DNA of 64,000 bases from JACPYM01 sp031423495 (GTDB taxonomy: Bacteria > Acidobacteriota > Blastocatellia > RBC074): positions 1 to 64,000 of the forward strand of contig JANPFP010000259.1 of assembly GCA_031423495.1 (NCBI GenBank), read 5' to 3'. Shown here piece by piece: positions 26,967-36,181 of this stretch. The translations under genes were made by a program, and so were the position numbers. The notes below the pieces were generated by a model that was not told the origin of the DNA, did not search any database, and was given only the letters and a program-made list of their open reading frames with translations. Position 1 is the first letter of the stretch. The number at the start of each line of letters is the position of its first letter.

Positions 26967-27461
26967 TTACCACCAACCGCGCGGAGATAGCGCCACAAAC
27001 GCAGTGAGCAAAATGCTCAAATGAATTGCCAGCGCCCACGGAGCCAACCGATGAATGCCGTTGCGCAATTGGGCTTCGAGGGCTTCAACGTCGCCTTCGC
27101 CAGCCGCAATCTTTTTCAGAATCTGGCCGGAGCCCGAAGCGCCCAGCACCAGCACGACGGCGAGCAAGACGACTACGCCAAAGACGATGAGTTTCGCCAT
27201 CAGCCACGGGATGTTCCAGATCGGCCACCAGCCGCGTAAGTAAGCCAGCGCCAGTCCGGTGGGAATGACTAATGCGTAAGAAACCGTCACATAAAAATCG
27301 AGCGTCTCAGCAATGTGCGCGCGATCAACTCTGACAGCAATGGGCAGGCTGCGATTGCGCATACTCATGCTTAGAGAAAATACGACCAGATCAAAACCCA
27401 GCCAGATGACAAAAAGAAATACGTGAAAGAGTAATAAGAACTCGCCGAGCCATTCGCTCAT
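26967..27461 (-). CDS. Four-helix integral membrane protein, unknown function
   Basis: A 164-aa hydrophobic protein with four predicted transmembrane helices, a His near the N-terminus (LLLFHVFLFVIWLG) and another in the last helix (LAIHLSILLTAF). GAGG precedes the ATG at good spacing. The layout resembles CopD- or DUF2269-like membrane proteins that may bind haem or copper, but similarity is only topological. It lies between the flavin amine oxidase and the small membrane gene. Confidence 0.7.
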   Translation of the reverse strand: MSEWLGEFLLLFHVFLFVIWLGFDLVVFSLSMSMRNRSLPIAVRVDRAHIAETLDFYVTVSYALVIPTGLALAYLRGWWPIWNIPWLMAKLIVFGVVVLLAVVLVLGASGSGQILKKIAAGEGDVEALEAQLRNGIHRLAPWALAIHLSILLTAFVALSPRGWW

Positions 27462-27569
27462 TGCTTCGCCTCATGAAAATGATTTGCCATTGTGTGCCCC
27501 AGCCAGCGCCCGAAACTCAACGCGGGAGTTAGTGTCACTTTGCGTTGTTAATTCCGTGAGGTTACAGAC

Positions 27570-28982
27570 TCACTTGCCGCTGATTTCAGCCGTTACGCGC
27601 AGCCCTGATTCGAGCGCGCCTTCCATGCCCGGCGATGTTTCTGCCGTATGTTCGCCCGCAAAATGCAACTTGCCAACGGGCGTGCCGAGTTCTTTGTGCA
27701 ACCCCAGTTGTCCCGTCAAAAAATGCATGTATGCGCCGCGCGCCCACGGGTCGTTAGTCCACGACACGGTCACAGCACCTTCGATTTGTCCGTTGAGTAT
27801 TGGCAGATGTTTCGCCGCCGCGCGTTTGGCCCACGAGATGCGGTCAGCGTCATTCAAGAGATCAGGCTGTTCAGCGCCTTTGCCGTCAAGCCAGACGGTG
27901 AAGATGCCGCGCGAGTTGGCCGGGTTAAGCTGCGCATTTGTTGGCACCGCGAGAACGCGTTCGAGTTCGGTGTCAGTCCACAAACCGCCGCCAAGTTGCG
28001 CTTCGTCCCACTTGGCGCGGCGCGCTTGCAAAAATACTTTAGTGACGCGGGTGTAAGGCAAATCTTCGAGCGCGCGGGTTTTTGCGTCAGGCAGCGAAGG
28101 GACAAAGCCTACGCGTTGCAACGTCGTCGCGGGCAGTGCACTGATGAAATAATCGGCGGTGAAATTGGCTACGCTGCCATCGGCGTTGATGATAGTGGCG
28201 CGCACGTTGGCTTCGCCGTGCGACACCTTGATGAGTTGCGTGCCATACAAAATTTGCGCTCCGGCCTTTTCCGCAGCGGCGGCGAGCGCTTCGACCAGAC
28301 GGCTGTTGCCGCCGCGCAAGCGCACCACTTTGCTGCCTCCACTCGCGCGGCGTCGCGCTTCAAACAACACGCCACCGGCTGAGACCTGTTCGATGTCGTT
28401 GTAATTCAGCGAGACTTCCATCAACTGAATGGCCTGCGCCGAAGCCCCGCGTTTGCGCAAGGCTTCAGCCAGCGACATTTGATCGAAGGCCATCAGCTTC
28501 GTTGGTTCAGTGCGAACCTCTTCGCCCATCTCGCGCAAGTGTGTTGCGAGCAGCGCTGACGGAGCCATCGCCTCTTTATCTTTCAAGCCGTAAGGATGCG
28601 GTGCAAGAGGTTGGTTGGCGCGAAAGAGTTGGCCTTTCATCAACGTGGCGAAACCGCGCGGCGCATCGCCATCGTCAAGCGGCAAGCCGAATTCGTTGGC
28701 ATAAGCGACGAAGCGTTTATATCCATCGCCCAACGTCTCGCCGCCGGTTTCGACATACGAGCCGTTCGCAAACGCATCGCGCAACGTGAATACGCGGCCA
28801 CCGGGACGCAAGCGGGCTTCGATGACGGTGACGGCGTGACCGGATTTTGCGAGTTCGTATGCGGCGGAAAGTCCGGCGAGACCTGCGCCTGCGATGAATA
28901 CGCGCGGCTTGGCTTGAGCTTGAATGACACTCGCGCCGAACAGGGCAGAAGTTGTGGATTGGATAAAGCGGCGGCGATTCAT
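27570..28982 (-). CDS. Flavin-containing amine oxidase family protein, Tat-exported
   Basis: A 470-aa FAD-dependent oxidoreductase of the monoamine oxidase family. The N-terminus NRRRFIQSTTSALFGASV is a Tat-type signal. The dinucleotide-binding motif AGAGLAGLSAAYELAKSG (about 31-48) is followed by ARLRPGGRVFTLRD, and the C-terminal FAD-closing motif FAGEHTAETSPGMEGALESG is intact. It probably oxidises an amine or amino acid in the periplasm; the substrate is unknown. It is 13 bp downstream of the BNR-repeat gene and likely shares its transcript. Confidence 0.88.
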   Translation of the reverse strand: MNRRRFIQSTTSALFGASVIQAQAKPRVFIAGAGLAGLSAAYELAKSGHAVTVIEARLRPGGRVFTLRDAFANGSYVETGGETLGDGYKRFVAYANEFGLPLDDGDAPRGFATLMKGQLFRANQPLAPHPYGLKDKEAMAPSALLATHLREMGEEVRTEPTKLMAFDQMSLAEALRKRGASAQAIQLMEVSLNYNDIEQVSAGGVLFEARRRASGGSKVVRLRGGNSRLVEALAAAAEKAGAQILYGTQLIKVSHGEANVRATIINADGSVANFTADYFISALPATTLQRVGFVPSLPDAKTRALEDLPYTRVTKVFLQARRAKWDEAQLGGGLWTDTELERVLAVPTNAQLNPANSRGIFTVWLDGKGAEQPDLLNDADRISWAKRAAAKHLPILNGQIEGAVTVSWTNDPWARGAYMHFLTGQLGLHKELGTPVGKLHFAGEHTAETSPGMEGALESGLRVTAEISGK

Positions 28983-28995
28983 ACAAGTTCAGAAA

Positions 28996-30327
28996 TTACC
29001 GCGTTAGTAACGCAGTCATTTGTTCCGAATTCATGGTTTGCAACATCAGCCGTCCGTTTTGCACGAAGCTGCAAAAGACCGTGCCGTTCGCAGCGACGCC
29101 GAGTGCGGGATAGCTCGCAGCCGCGACAGTCATCGGTTCGCCGAACGTGACGCCTTTGCCCAACGTAGCCTTGCGCATCAGCACGCTGCGCGTTTCGCCG
29201 ATACGCGCGTCCCACGCGAGCAAGGCTCCACCGTTCGGCAATGCGATGACTTGCGCGTGGTCTGCGCCTTTGACGTTTGAATGAATCGCTTGCGGTGCGC
29301 TAAACGTTTTGCCGCCGTCGGTTGAGACCACCAGATAAGAACCCGTAGGCTGATCGGCTTCGGTGTACCACGAAACCCAGATGTTGTTTTTGCCATCAAT
29401 CGCCACCGAAGCGGGTTTAAGCGGACAGCCGTCAATCATCCATTTCTTATTCATCAAACGAACCGGCGTGCTGTAAGTCTTGCCGTTGTCAGCCGATTTC
29501 ACGATCACGATTTCGCGCGAACCGTCGGCGAAGATGTTGCGCCACGTGAGATAAGTCGTGCCGTCCGCGCCTGCGGCAGCCGTAACTTGGCAACACGCGC
29601 ATACATCGGTCTTAATGATGAGGCGGTCGCGTTGAAAGGTCTTGCCGTCATCGCGCGAAACAGTTCCATAAATCGCAGCCTTATCGCTGCCTTGCGGCAT
29701 GTCGCGGCTGTCAACCCAGAACGTATGCACAGTGCCTTTGGGCGTAACCGTCATGCCGTGAAAGGCGTGTTCGGCGCGCACACCCATGTGATCCATGTTG
29801 TGAATATCGCGGTCGGTGTCGCTATTCAATGTACGTGCTTTGCCGAAGGTTTTGCCGCCATCCGTCGAACGCGCGTAATGCGCATCCAGCACGATTGGTT
29901 TATCGGCTTCGCTATAACGGTTCGCCACCCACATCACATGAACGGTTCCGTTAGCGCCTACTACGAGGCGCGGCTTGCTGGTGGCGAGCGCGCGTACCGA
30001 GTTAGGCCGGTCGTTCACGCGCGACTGTGTGCCGAACGTCTTGCCGCCATCGGTCGAACTCGCGAACCAGAGGTCGGCGTAATTCGGCCCAGCGGGCGGG
30101 CCGCCGTGGCCTTGATGTCCTGCGGGTGGAGGCGCGGGCGCAGGCGAACGACGATCTACCCATACGACATTCACGCTGCCATCGGTGCTGACCGCGAGAT
30201 CGTGAATGACGGTCTTGTGATCGGCTGGACTGATAGCAATCGGCGCAACATCGCCTGAAGCTGCGTGATGTGAGAGTGACGATGCACAAGCCAACGCAAA
30301 TAAGACAAATACGAATTTCAGACGCAT
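28996..30327 (-). CDS. BNR/Asp-box repeat protein (sialidase-like fold), exported
   Basis: A 443-aa secreted beta-propeller. An excellent GGAGG precedes the ATG and a Sec signal peptide is present. At least five Asp-box-like repeats of the type S-T-D-G-G-K-T-F give a six-bladed sialidase-like fold, but the arginine triad and catalytic residues of true sialidases were not identified. A CACCQ cysteine cluster in the middle suggests metal or disulfide chemistry. A Pro/Gly/His-rich insert (about 60-82) interrupts the first blade. It sits between a TonB receptor upstream and a flavin oxidase downstream. Confidence 0.82.
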   Translation of the reverse strand: MRLKFVFVLFALACASSLSHHAASGDVAPIAISPADHKTVIHDLAVSTDGSVNVVWVDRRSPAPAPPPAGHQGHGGPPAGPNYADLWFASSTDGGKTFGTQSRVNDRPNSVRALATSKPRLVVGANGTVHVMWVANRYSEADKPIVLDAHYARSTDGGKTFGKARTLNSDTDRDIHNMDHMGVRAEHAFHGMTVTPKGTVHTFWVDSRDMPQGSDKAAIYGTVSRDDGKTFQRDRLIIKTDVCACCQVTAAAGADGTTYLTWRNIFADGSREIVIVKSADNGKTYSTPVRLMNKKWMIDGCPLKPASVAIDGKNNIWVSWYTEADQPTGSYLVVSTDGGKTFSAPQAIHSNVKGADHAQVIALPNGGALLAWDARIGETRSVLMRKATLGKGVTFGEPMTVAAASYPALGVAANGTVFCSFVQNGRLMLQTMNSEQMTALLTR

Positions 30328-30344
30328 ACGAAACCTCCAAGTTC

Positions 30345-30409
30345 GTAGTCCCGCTTTCAGGCCGCAATGTCTCGCGCCATCAACACATTCCGCCTGAAGG
30401 CGGGACTAC
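30345..30409. repeat. Inverted repeat with GTAGTCCCGC arms
   Basis: GTAGTCCCGCTTTCAGGC at 30345-30362 pairs with the stretch ending in GCGGGACTAC at 30409 with one or two mismatches over about 20 bp; the spacer is about 25 bp. It fills the gap between the TonB receptor stop and the BNR gene ribosome-binding site. It could act as an attenuator on the shared transcript. Confidence 0.85.
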
Positions 30410-30412
30410 ATG

Positions 30413-33247
30413 CTACTTCTTCAATAGGTTCTTGAAATCAAGCGTGACGCCAAAGACGAACGCGCGACCCGGAGCGGGGGCGTTTTGGAAATGCTCCCAA
30501 TAGAGTTTGTCGGTCAGGTTATCGAGGCCGACGGTGAACGACATGCGATAGTCTTCGCGCTGCCAGTTATAACCGCCCTTGAGCGACTGACGCACGAAGC
30601 CATTCAAGCTGGCGAACGTGCCGTAATTCGTCAGGTTGTCGGTGAAACCATCCGGCCTGACGCGCTTGACCTGTGACTGGTGGCGCACGGTGTATTCGCT
30701 AAACCACGCGGCCTTGCGGTCGCTAAATTGCACGCCGAACACGCCGCGATAAGGCGTAATGTTGCCGAGCGGCACATCATCCGCGCTTCCTTCCAACTGA
30801 TAAGCCGTGTCGCTGCGATTAAACACGTTGGCGATCAACGTCAACTGTTGTTGCGAAGGCGATTGGTTGGTGCCGTGCAACCAACTCATGGTTGCGAACG
30901 GCGTGAGCGAACCGACACTGCCCAAAGGCAAGCTCGCTTCAAACGTAGCTTCGACACCCGTGATCAAAGTTTTCGCCTGATTGATGCGTCCGTTGATTTG
31001 CGTGGAATGCTGTCCTCGATTGGCGGGCGAACCGAGTACGCCATTTGCCACGTCAGGCGGAATCAACAGATAGGTGTTGCCAAAGATGCTTTGCGCGGGC
31101 GTGAAAATCGGCGAAGCAAAAATGATTAAGTCGGTCAATTGGTTGCGGAAGTAATTCACGCTCGCATTGAAACGTTGCTGTTGCACTTTCAAACCGAATT
31201 CATAGTTCGTACCTTTTTCGGGTTTGAGCAACGGATTGCCAACAACCACGGCGCTTAAAGTGCTGGGTGCAGGAATAAAATTGCGAATCAGATAACGCTC
31301 TGACACCGACGGCTCGCGGTAACTATTTGCCCAGCGGAAGTAAGGGTTGATGCCGCCCGGCAAACGAAATACGACTGCCGCATTGCCCGTCACAGCGGTG
31401 CTGCTGGTGAGCGCGCGGCCTTGTCCGCCCGCGAGTTGCGTGATTGGGCCGAAGCTATTCACCTGCGGAGCCAACGGGCCAGGGTTTTGGGTGAGTACGG
31501 GCAAGGCCGCGCGCAGGATGGCGAATTCAGAACCGAGCGGAAAGCCCGCTGTGGGGCGCGCTTGTGTGTTCCAGTTGTCTACGCGCAAGCCGCCCGACAC
31601 GCGGAACCAACGAATCGGATCGTATTCAGCCTGCGAATAAAATGCGTTGTCGGTATAAAACGTACGCGGCGAACTCGCGCCTTTAACGAGGCTGGCCGGA
31701 TTCACTGCGCCGGTCGTCGCGTTGTAACCGAACCGCTCGAACTCATCCAACGATTCGTCACGGAACCATTGATAACCAGTCGTGACGATCAAGCCTTTGA
31801 ACGGCAACAACGAAGCCTGAAAGTCTGCGCCGTTGGTCGTGATCGAGTTTTTGTTTTGCGTGTAATCACCGCGAATGAAAGTCGAAGGCGCGCCAGTGAA
31901 CCGCGCCGGATTGGGTGCGGCGGCGGCGAGAAAGCTGCTGCCCGCGCGAATGCTGTTGCCGATCTGATCTTGCGGGAACGAAAGTTTCTGGTGGTAAAAA
32001 CCGCTCGTCACGCGCGCCAGCCACGGCGTGAGTTCGAGCGCCTCATAACGCGCGCCGTATTTATCCAGCTTACGAAAGCCGTTGAAACGATCCTGCAATT
32101 CAAAGGGCGGCCCCGAAAAGGCATTGCCCAGGTCGTAATGCTGGCTGCTCAATTGACGCAAACGAATGCTTTGATTGCGCGGCAGAAAAAACCACAAGTC
32201 GCTTTGTCCGTTGCCGCCGTGCGCTTGTCCGTTGAGGATTTCGCCGTGCTTGGGCAACGACCAGACCGTGTAATTCACCGGGCTGTTGCCCAGCAGCAAT
32301 GAAAAATTGCCCGTCGCCAAAACTTGATCTTGCGTGATGGCTTCGTTGCCGGTGGTGTAATTCGCGTTGCGAAAAAGTCCGCCGCTCAACCGCGCTGCCA
32401 TCCATTTGTTGGCATAGTTGACCGTCACTGCGCCGCGCCGGTTCGCGCCTTGTCCGAAATAATTGCCGTCAAACCGCACCGCCAGCACGTCACGATCATC
32501 GGCGCGCGTCGGCGCTTTGGTAATCATGTTGATCGTTCCGCCAATCGAATCAGAGCCGTAAAGACTCGAACCCGAACCGCCCACAGCCTCAATCGAAGCG
32601 AGTTGCGTCACGTCAATAATGCCCGGCGACAAACCGGTTTGCGGATCGGTGCGGGTGTTATTCAAACGTTCGCCGTCAATCACCATCAATACGCGCGGGC
32701 CGGTCAGTCCGCGAAAGATCGGACGCGCGCGCGCCGGATTCGTTTCGTTCGTCACGAGGCTGGGCGAACGCTCTAACGCCTCAAGCGTAGAAGCCGGTCG
32801 GCGCTGTTCTAAATCAGCCGATGTCACTACCGTCACCGTTTGCGGCGTTTCGGCGGCGACGCGAGCGCTGCCTTTGCCTGCCGTGACGGTAATCGTGTCG
32901 CCAATCGAACCGGGCGAAAGCGTGAAATCCTGTTTCGCGCCGCTGCCTGAGATCGTGACGTTCAACGCCGTCGTACCGAAACCCGGCGCGTCGGCTGATA
33001 CGCGATAAGGGCCAGCGGCGAGGTCAGTCAATTGATAAGCGCCGTTGCCGTCGGCATTGGCGATGGTCTCGCGTCCGCTTGCCAGACTGATGGCTTTGAT
33101 CGTAGCGCCCGCAACCGCCGCGCCGGTTTGGTCAACGACTTTGCCGCTCAATGCGCCGCTTTGCGCCCACGCCGTGAGCGCCAACAACAGCGCCATCAAC
33201 AACGAAAGAGAAAGTGTGCGAATCATCATAGTGGAAATACATTTCAT
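30413..33247 (-). CDS. TonB-dependent receptor with carboxypeptidase-regulatory-like domain
   Basis: A 944-aa receptor paralogous to the one at 23634. The start at 33247 gives a Sec signal peptide ending LTAWAQ; the upstream 37 codons look non-coding and overlap the GNAT stop. It has a regulatory-like domain (SGKVVDQTGAAVAGATI), a plug with FRGLTGPRVLMVIDGERLNN and GSGSSLYGSDSIGGTINMIT, and a barrel ending FGVTLDFKNLLKK. With the BNR protein and the amine oxidase it forms an import-and-process group. The ligand is unknown. Confidence 0.92.
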   Translation of the reverse strand: MKCISTMMIRTLSLSLLMALLLALTAWAQSGALSGKVVDQTGAAVAGATIKAISLASGRETIANADGNGAYQLTDLAAGPYRVSADAPGFGTTALNVTISGSGAKQDFTLSPGSIGDTITVTAGKGSARVAAETPQTVTVVTSADLEQRRPASTLEALERSPSLVTNETNPARARPIFRGLTGPRVLMVIDGERLNNTRTDPQTGLSPGIIDVTQLASIEAVGGSGSSLYGSDSIGGTINMITKAPTRADDRDVLAVRFDGNYFGQGANRRGAVTVNYANKWMAARLSGGLFRNANYTTGNEAITQDQVLATGNFSLLLGNSPVNYTVWSLPKHGEILNGQAHGGNGQSDLWFFLPRNQSIRLRQLSSQHYDLGNAFSGPPFELQDRFNGFRKLDKYGARYEALELTPWLARVTSGFYHQKLSFPQDQIGNSIRAGSSFLAAAAPNPARFTGAPSTFIRGDYTQNKNSITTNGADFQASLLPFKGLIVTTGYQWFRDESLDEFERFGYNATTGAVNPASLVKGASSPRTFYTDNAFYSQAEYDPIRWFRVSGGLRVDNWNTQARPTAGFPLGSEFAILRAALPVLTQNPGPLAPQVNSFGPITQLAGGQGRALTSSTAVTGNAAVVFRLPGGINPYFRWANSYREPSVSERYLIRNFIPAPSTLSAVVVGNPLLKPEKGTNYEFGLKVQQQRFNASVNYFRNQLTDLIIFASPIFTPAQSIFGNTYLLIPPDVANGVLGSPANRGQHSTQINGRINQAKTLITGVEATFEASLPLGSVGSLTPFATMSWLHGTNQSPSQQQLTLIANVFNRSDTAYQLEGSADDVPLGNITPYRGVFGVQFSDRKAAWFSEYTVRHQSQVKRVRPDGFTDNLTNYGTFASLNGFVRQSLKGGYNWQREDYRMSFTVGLDNLTDKLYWEHFQNAPAPGRAFVFGVTLDFKNLLKK

Positions 33248-33293
33248 AACAGGAATCCTGCTCCGTGGTTTGAGGTACGTGAATGGCGCGCGG

Positions 33294-33776
33294 TTATTTT
33301 CCGCCGACCGCCAATTGATCGAGCGCATCGCCGGTGACGCGATAGACCGTCCATTCATTCATCGGCACTGCGCCGAGGCTCTGATAAAAATTGATGGCGG
33401 ACTCGTTCCAGTTCAGCACCGCCCATTGAATCCGTCCGCAATTGCGTGCTTTAGCGAGTTGCGCCAGATAACCCAGCAAGGCTTTGCCGATGCCTTGGCC
33501 GCGTAACTCAGGCCTGACGAAAAGGTCTTCTAAATAAAGCCCGCGCCTGCCGACGAACGTAGAAAAGTTGTGAAAGAAAAGCGCGAAACCCGCCGGCTCG
33601 CCGTCGTATTCGGCAATCACGCATTCAGCTATCGGATGTTGACCGAACAGTTCGTCGAGCAACGTCGCTTCATCGGCGACGACCAGGTGCGACAGCTTTT
33701 CATATTCCGCCAAGTTACGAATGAATTGCAGAATGAGCGGTACGTCGTCAGCCGAGGTTGGTCGAATGTTAAGCAT
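33294..33776 (-). CDS. GNAT acetyltransferase, diamine/thialysine acetyltransferase-like
   Basis: A 160-aa GNAT protein transferring acetyl from acetyl-CoA to an amine. Motif A is LYLEDLFVRPELRGQGIGKALLGYLA with the Q/R-x-x-G-x-G/A pyrophosphate loop, and the end has WNESAINFYQSLGAVPMNEW. The overall pattern fits the spermidine/spermine or thialysine Ne-acetyltransferase group. Its ATG overlaps the stop of the PLP enzyme by one base (TGATG), so the two are translationally coupled. Confidence 0.9.
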   Translation of the reverse strand: MLNIRPTSADDVPLILQFIRNLAEYEKLSHLVVADEATLLDELFGQHPIAECVIAEYDGEPAGFALFFHNFSTFVGRRGLYLEDLFVRPELRGQGIGKALLGYLAQLAKARNCGRIQWAVLNWNESAINFYQSLGAVPMNEWTVYRVTGDALDQLAVGGK

Positions 33777-35131
33777 CAGGCTTTCACGATAGCGCGCACC
33801 GCCGCGACCGCCGCATCAACTTGCTCAGGCGTGTTGAAGATATTCGTCGAGAAACGATTCACGTCGAAACCAATGCCCCCGTGTTTGATGAAGCGTCCGA
33901 TGATGCGCATTTCGTTGGTCATTTTGAAATAAAGGTCGCCGGTGCTGATGCCTTGCGGTTGAAACGAAATCAAACCGGTGCGCAAGGATGCGTCGCTCGG
34001 CGAATAAATTTTTACATTGGGAATCTCGCGCAAGCCCGCATAAGCGCGTTCGGCCAGTGCCTTGACCCGCGTGGCGACGCGAGCGCGTCCGATCAGATTG
34101 TGAAAGTCTACGGCGGGCGCAAGTGCCCAATAGAGCGGGCCGAAATATTCGATGTTGCTGCTGTATTTCAACAAGGCTTTCGGATAGTTGCCCGCATAAG
34201 TGATGTCGGTGATACCTGCTTCAACACCGTCGCGGTCACGCGTATCCCATCCGCTGAAACTCAACACCGTCGTCGGCCACAAGCGATCACGCATCGCTTC
34301 GCTGACAAAGAGCAAGCCTGTGCCATAAGGCGCGCACAGCCATTTATGCCAACTCGCCGCAAACAAATCGCAGCCCAAATCACTGATCTTGAAATCAATC
34401 ATGCCCAGTGATTGCGCGCCGTCCACCACTGAAATCATGCCGCGCGCGCGTGCCATCTGACACAGTTCTTTGGCGGGCATCAACGTGCCGTCGGTGTAAT
34501 TGATATGCGAGATGCTCAACACGCGCGTGCGCGGCGTGAAGGCTTTGCTCAATCGTTCGAGAATGTCGGCGTGTGACGCAGCAGGCGAGGTGAGATCAAT
34601 TTGTTTGACCACCACGCCGTGGCGTTTGGCTTTCATCAACCACGGATAAAGTCCGCCTTGATGTTCGTGGCGCGTGGTTAGGATTTCATCGCCCGCTTTG
34701 AGATCAAGCCCGTTGGCGATGTAATTCATCGCCTCGGTCGTGCCGCTGGTCAGCGCGATTTCGTCGGGCTTCGCTCCGGCATACGCGGCAAGTTTGGCGA
34801 TGAATTTCGGCACGACTTCGCCCATCAGTGTGGCGCGAAAGGTCTTGATGTAATTCGTCCCCATGTCATGCATCGTATGCGCCGTTGTGTCATAAGCCGC
34901 GCGCAACGTCGGGCCATACGTGCCCGAATTCAGATAGGTCAAGCCGTCTTCGATAAAAAACTGTTGCTTGACCAGTTGCCAATATGCTTCGTCAGTTTCT
35001 GCGTGCGGTTCAAACTCAGCCAGACGGTGCCAATCGGGTGGATGCGTTTCGTTGGTCATGTTGGTATAAGCCGTAAGCGCCGCCGCGCTGCGCAAAAAAT
35101 CTCTGCGAGAAGGGATGCTTTGGTCTGACAT
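33776..35131 (-). CDS. Class V aminotransferase-fold PLP enzyme, isopenicillin-N-epimerase-like
   Basis: A 451-aa PLP-dependent enzyme of the class V aminotransferase/cysteine desulfurase fold. The Schiff-base lysine is in ASWHKWLCAPYGTGLLF; the cofactor Asp is in VVDGAQSLG; TSGTTEAMNYIANGL and RHEHQG are also conserved. The N-terminus has SRRDFLRSAAALTAYTN, a Tat-type signal that is unusual for this fold but seen in Acidobacteriota homologues named isopenicillin N epimerase. Reaction and substrate are unknown. Coupling to the GNAT gene hints at amino-compound metabolism. Confidence 0.88.
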   Translation of the reverse strand: MSDQSIPSRRDFLRSAAALTAYTNMTNETHPPDWHRLAEFEPHAETDEAYWQLVKQQFFIEDGLTYLNSGTYGPTLRAAYDTTAHTMHDMGTNYIKTFRATLMGEVVPKFIAKLAAYAGAKPDEIALTSGTTEAMNYIANGLDLKAGDEILTTRHEHQGGLYPWLMKAKRHGVVVKQIDLTSPAASHADILERLSKAFTPRTRVLSISHINYTDGTLMPAKELCQMARARGMISVVDGAQSLGMIDFKISDLGCDLFAASWHKWLCAPYGTGLLFVSEAMRDRLWPTTVLSFSGWDTRDRDGVEAGITDITYAGNYPKALLKYSSNIEYFGPLYWALAPAVDFHNLIGRARVATRVKALAERAYAGLREIPNVKIYSPSDASLRTGLISFQPQGISTGDLYFKMTNEMRIIGRFIKHGGIGFDVNRFSTNIFNTPEQVDAAVAAVRAIVKA

Positions 35132-35153
35132 ATCAGTTTATTCGTAAGGCTGG

Positions 35154-35555
35154 TTAATAGGATTTGCCGTCGCTGCCGAAGTATTCGCGTTGACTGCAAA
35201 TTTGTTCGCCGCGCAACGTCCACGACATGGCGACGCGGTTCTTGTATGCGTTGCCGAAAATCATCGCTTCGTCTTTGAACTCAAACACGATGGTGTCTTC
35301 GCCCACGGTCGTATGCATGAGTTCGACGATGGTGAATCCCGCCGGAGCAATTTTTTTGCACAGCGCGAAATACTCTTCGGCTTTGGCTTTGCCTTGATGC
35401 AAGCCTTTCCATTCGCCTTGCGGAAAATAGAACTCGAAATCATCGGTCAGCATCGCCACGAAATCCGACCAGTCCATCGTCGTCATGCCTTTGTTAAAAG
35501 CGTCCCAGGCGCGTTGGCCTACGGTCAGTGTGTGTGCAACTTTCTCTGCATTCAT
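35154..35555 (-). CDS. SnoaL/NTF2-like protein, cytosolic paralogue
   Basis: A 133-aa protein with the NTF2-like cone fold (SnoaL-like), family members of which act as cyclases, isomerases or binding proteins. Characteristic segments are MLTDDFEFYFPQGEWKGLHQ and IVFEFKDEA. There is no signal peptide. It is a tandem duplicate of the exported protein encoded just upstream (both end FGSDGKS plus one residue). AAGGA lies about 10 nt before the ATG. The role is unknown. Confidence 0.82.
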   Translation of the reverse strand: MNAEKVAHTLTVGQRAWDAFNKGMTTMDWSDFVAMLTDDFEFYFPQGEWKGLHQGKAKAEEYFALCKKIAPAGFTIVELMHTTVGEDTIVFEFKDEAMIFGNAYKNRVAMSWTLRGEQICSQREYFGSDGKSY

Positions 35556-35566
35556 AAGTGTTCAAT

Positions 35567-35592
35567 CCTTTTAGTTTGACCTTTTAGTTTGA
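35567..35592. repeat. 13-bp tandem duplication covering a stop codon
   Basis: The 13-mer CCTTTTAGTTTGA is present twice back to back (35567-35579, 35580-35592). The second copy contains the stop codon of the upstream SnoaL-like gene (35584-35586). It probably arose by slippage between the two paralogous genes. Confidence 0.9.
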
Positions 35593-36087
35593 TTTACCGT
35601 CGCTGCCGAAATATTCGCGGTATTCACTGATCTGGTTGCCGCGAATACTCCACGAAACGGCGACACGATTTTTATACGGAGCGCCCCGCAACTCGCCTTC
35701 ATCTTTGAATTCAAAAACGATGGTTTCTTCGCCTGCCGTGATGTGCATGGTTTCGGTGACTTTCAGTCCGCCGGGAAAAGCGGTTGAGACATAAGCGAAA
35801 AATTCTTTCGCTTTATCTTTGCCTTGATGAAAGCCTTGATACTTGCCTTGCGGAAAGTAAAACGAAAAGTCATCGGTCAGCATCGCTAGAAAATCGTTCC
35901 AGTCACCGGTCGCCAGGCCTTTTTGAAAAACGGTAAATCCGCGCTGACCGACTTCGAGCGAGTGCGCGACTTTTTGGGAATCAACTTTTTTCATGCGAGT
36001 GGCAGTTTTTTTGCTTTGTGCTGAAGCGTGCAACGACAAACAGAATAAGCCGCTGGCACACCACAGCGCGAGGCGTGTGATGTTCAT
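35584..36087 (-). CDS. SnoaL/NTF2-like protein with signal peptide, exported paralogue
   Basis: A 167-aa product; the ATG at 36087 gives a Sec signal peptide (MNITRLALWCASGLFCLSLH, cleaved after ASA). The mature NTF2-like domain closely parallels the protein at 35154 (MLTDDFSFYFPQGKYQGFHQ; IVFEFKDEG; YREYFGSDGKSN). The pair therefore places near-identical folds in the cytoplasm and outside it. The ligand is unknown. Confidence 0.82.
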   Translation of the reverse strand: MNITRLALWCASGLFCLSLHASAQSKKTATRMKKVDSQKVAHSLEVGQRGFTVFQKGLATGDWNDFLAMLTDDFSFYFPQGKYQGFHQGKDKAKEFFAYVSTAFPGGLKVTETMHITAGEETIVFEFKDEGELRGAPYKNRVAVSWSIRGNQISEYREYFGSDGKSN

Positions 36088-36181
36088 AAAGTTTCTGTTG
36101 CTGTTTGAATGGGAGTAGCGTTGCGCGGGCAAACTAACACGTTTTGCTTTAGCTGCAAACCGCGCTGTCAGGGCTTAAAAG

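Noticed and set aside
31421..32302. Long plus-strand open frame inside the TonB receptor at 30413
   Set aside because: Antisense shadow of the receptor with Arg/Ala-rich low-information translation and no ribosome-binding site.
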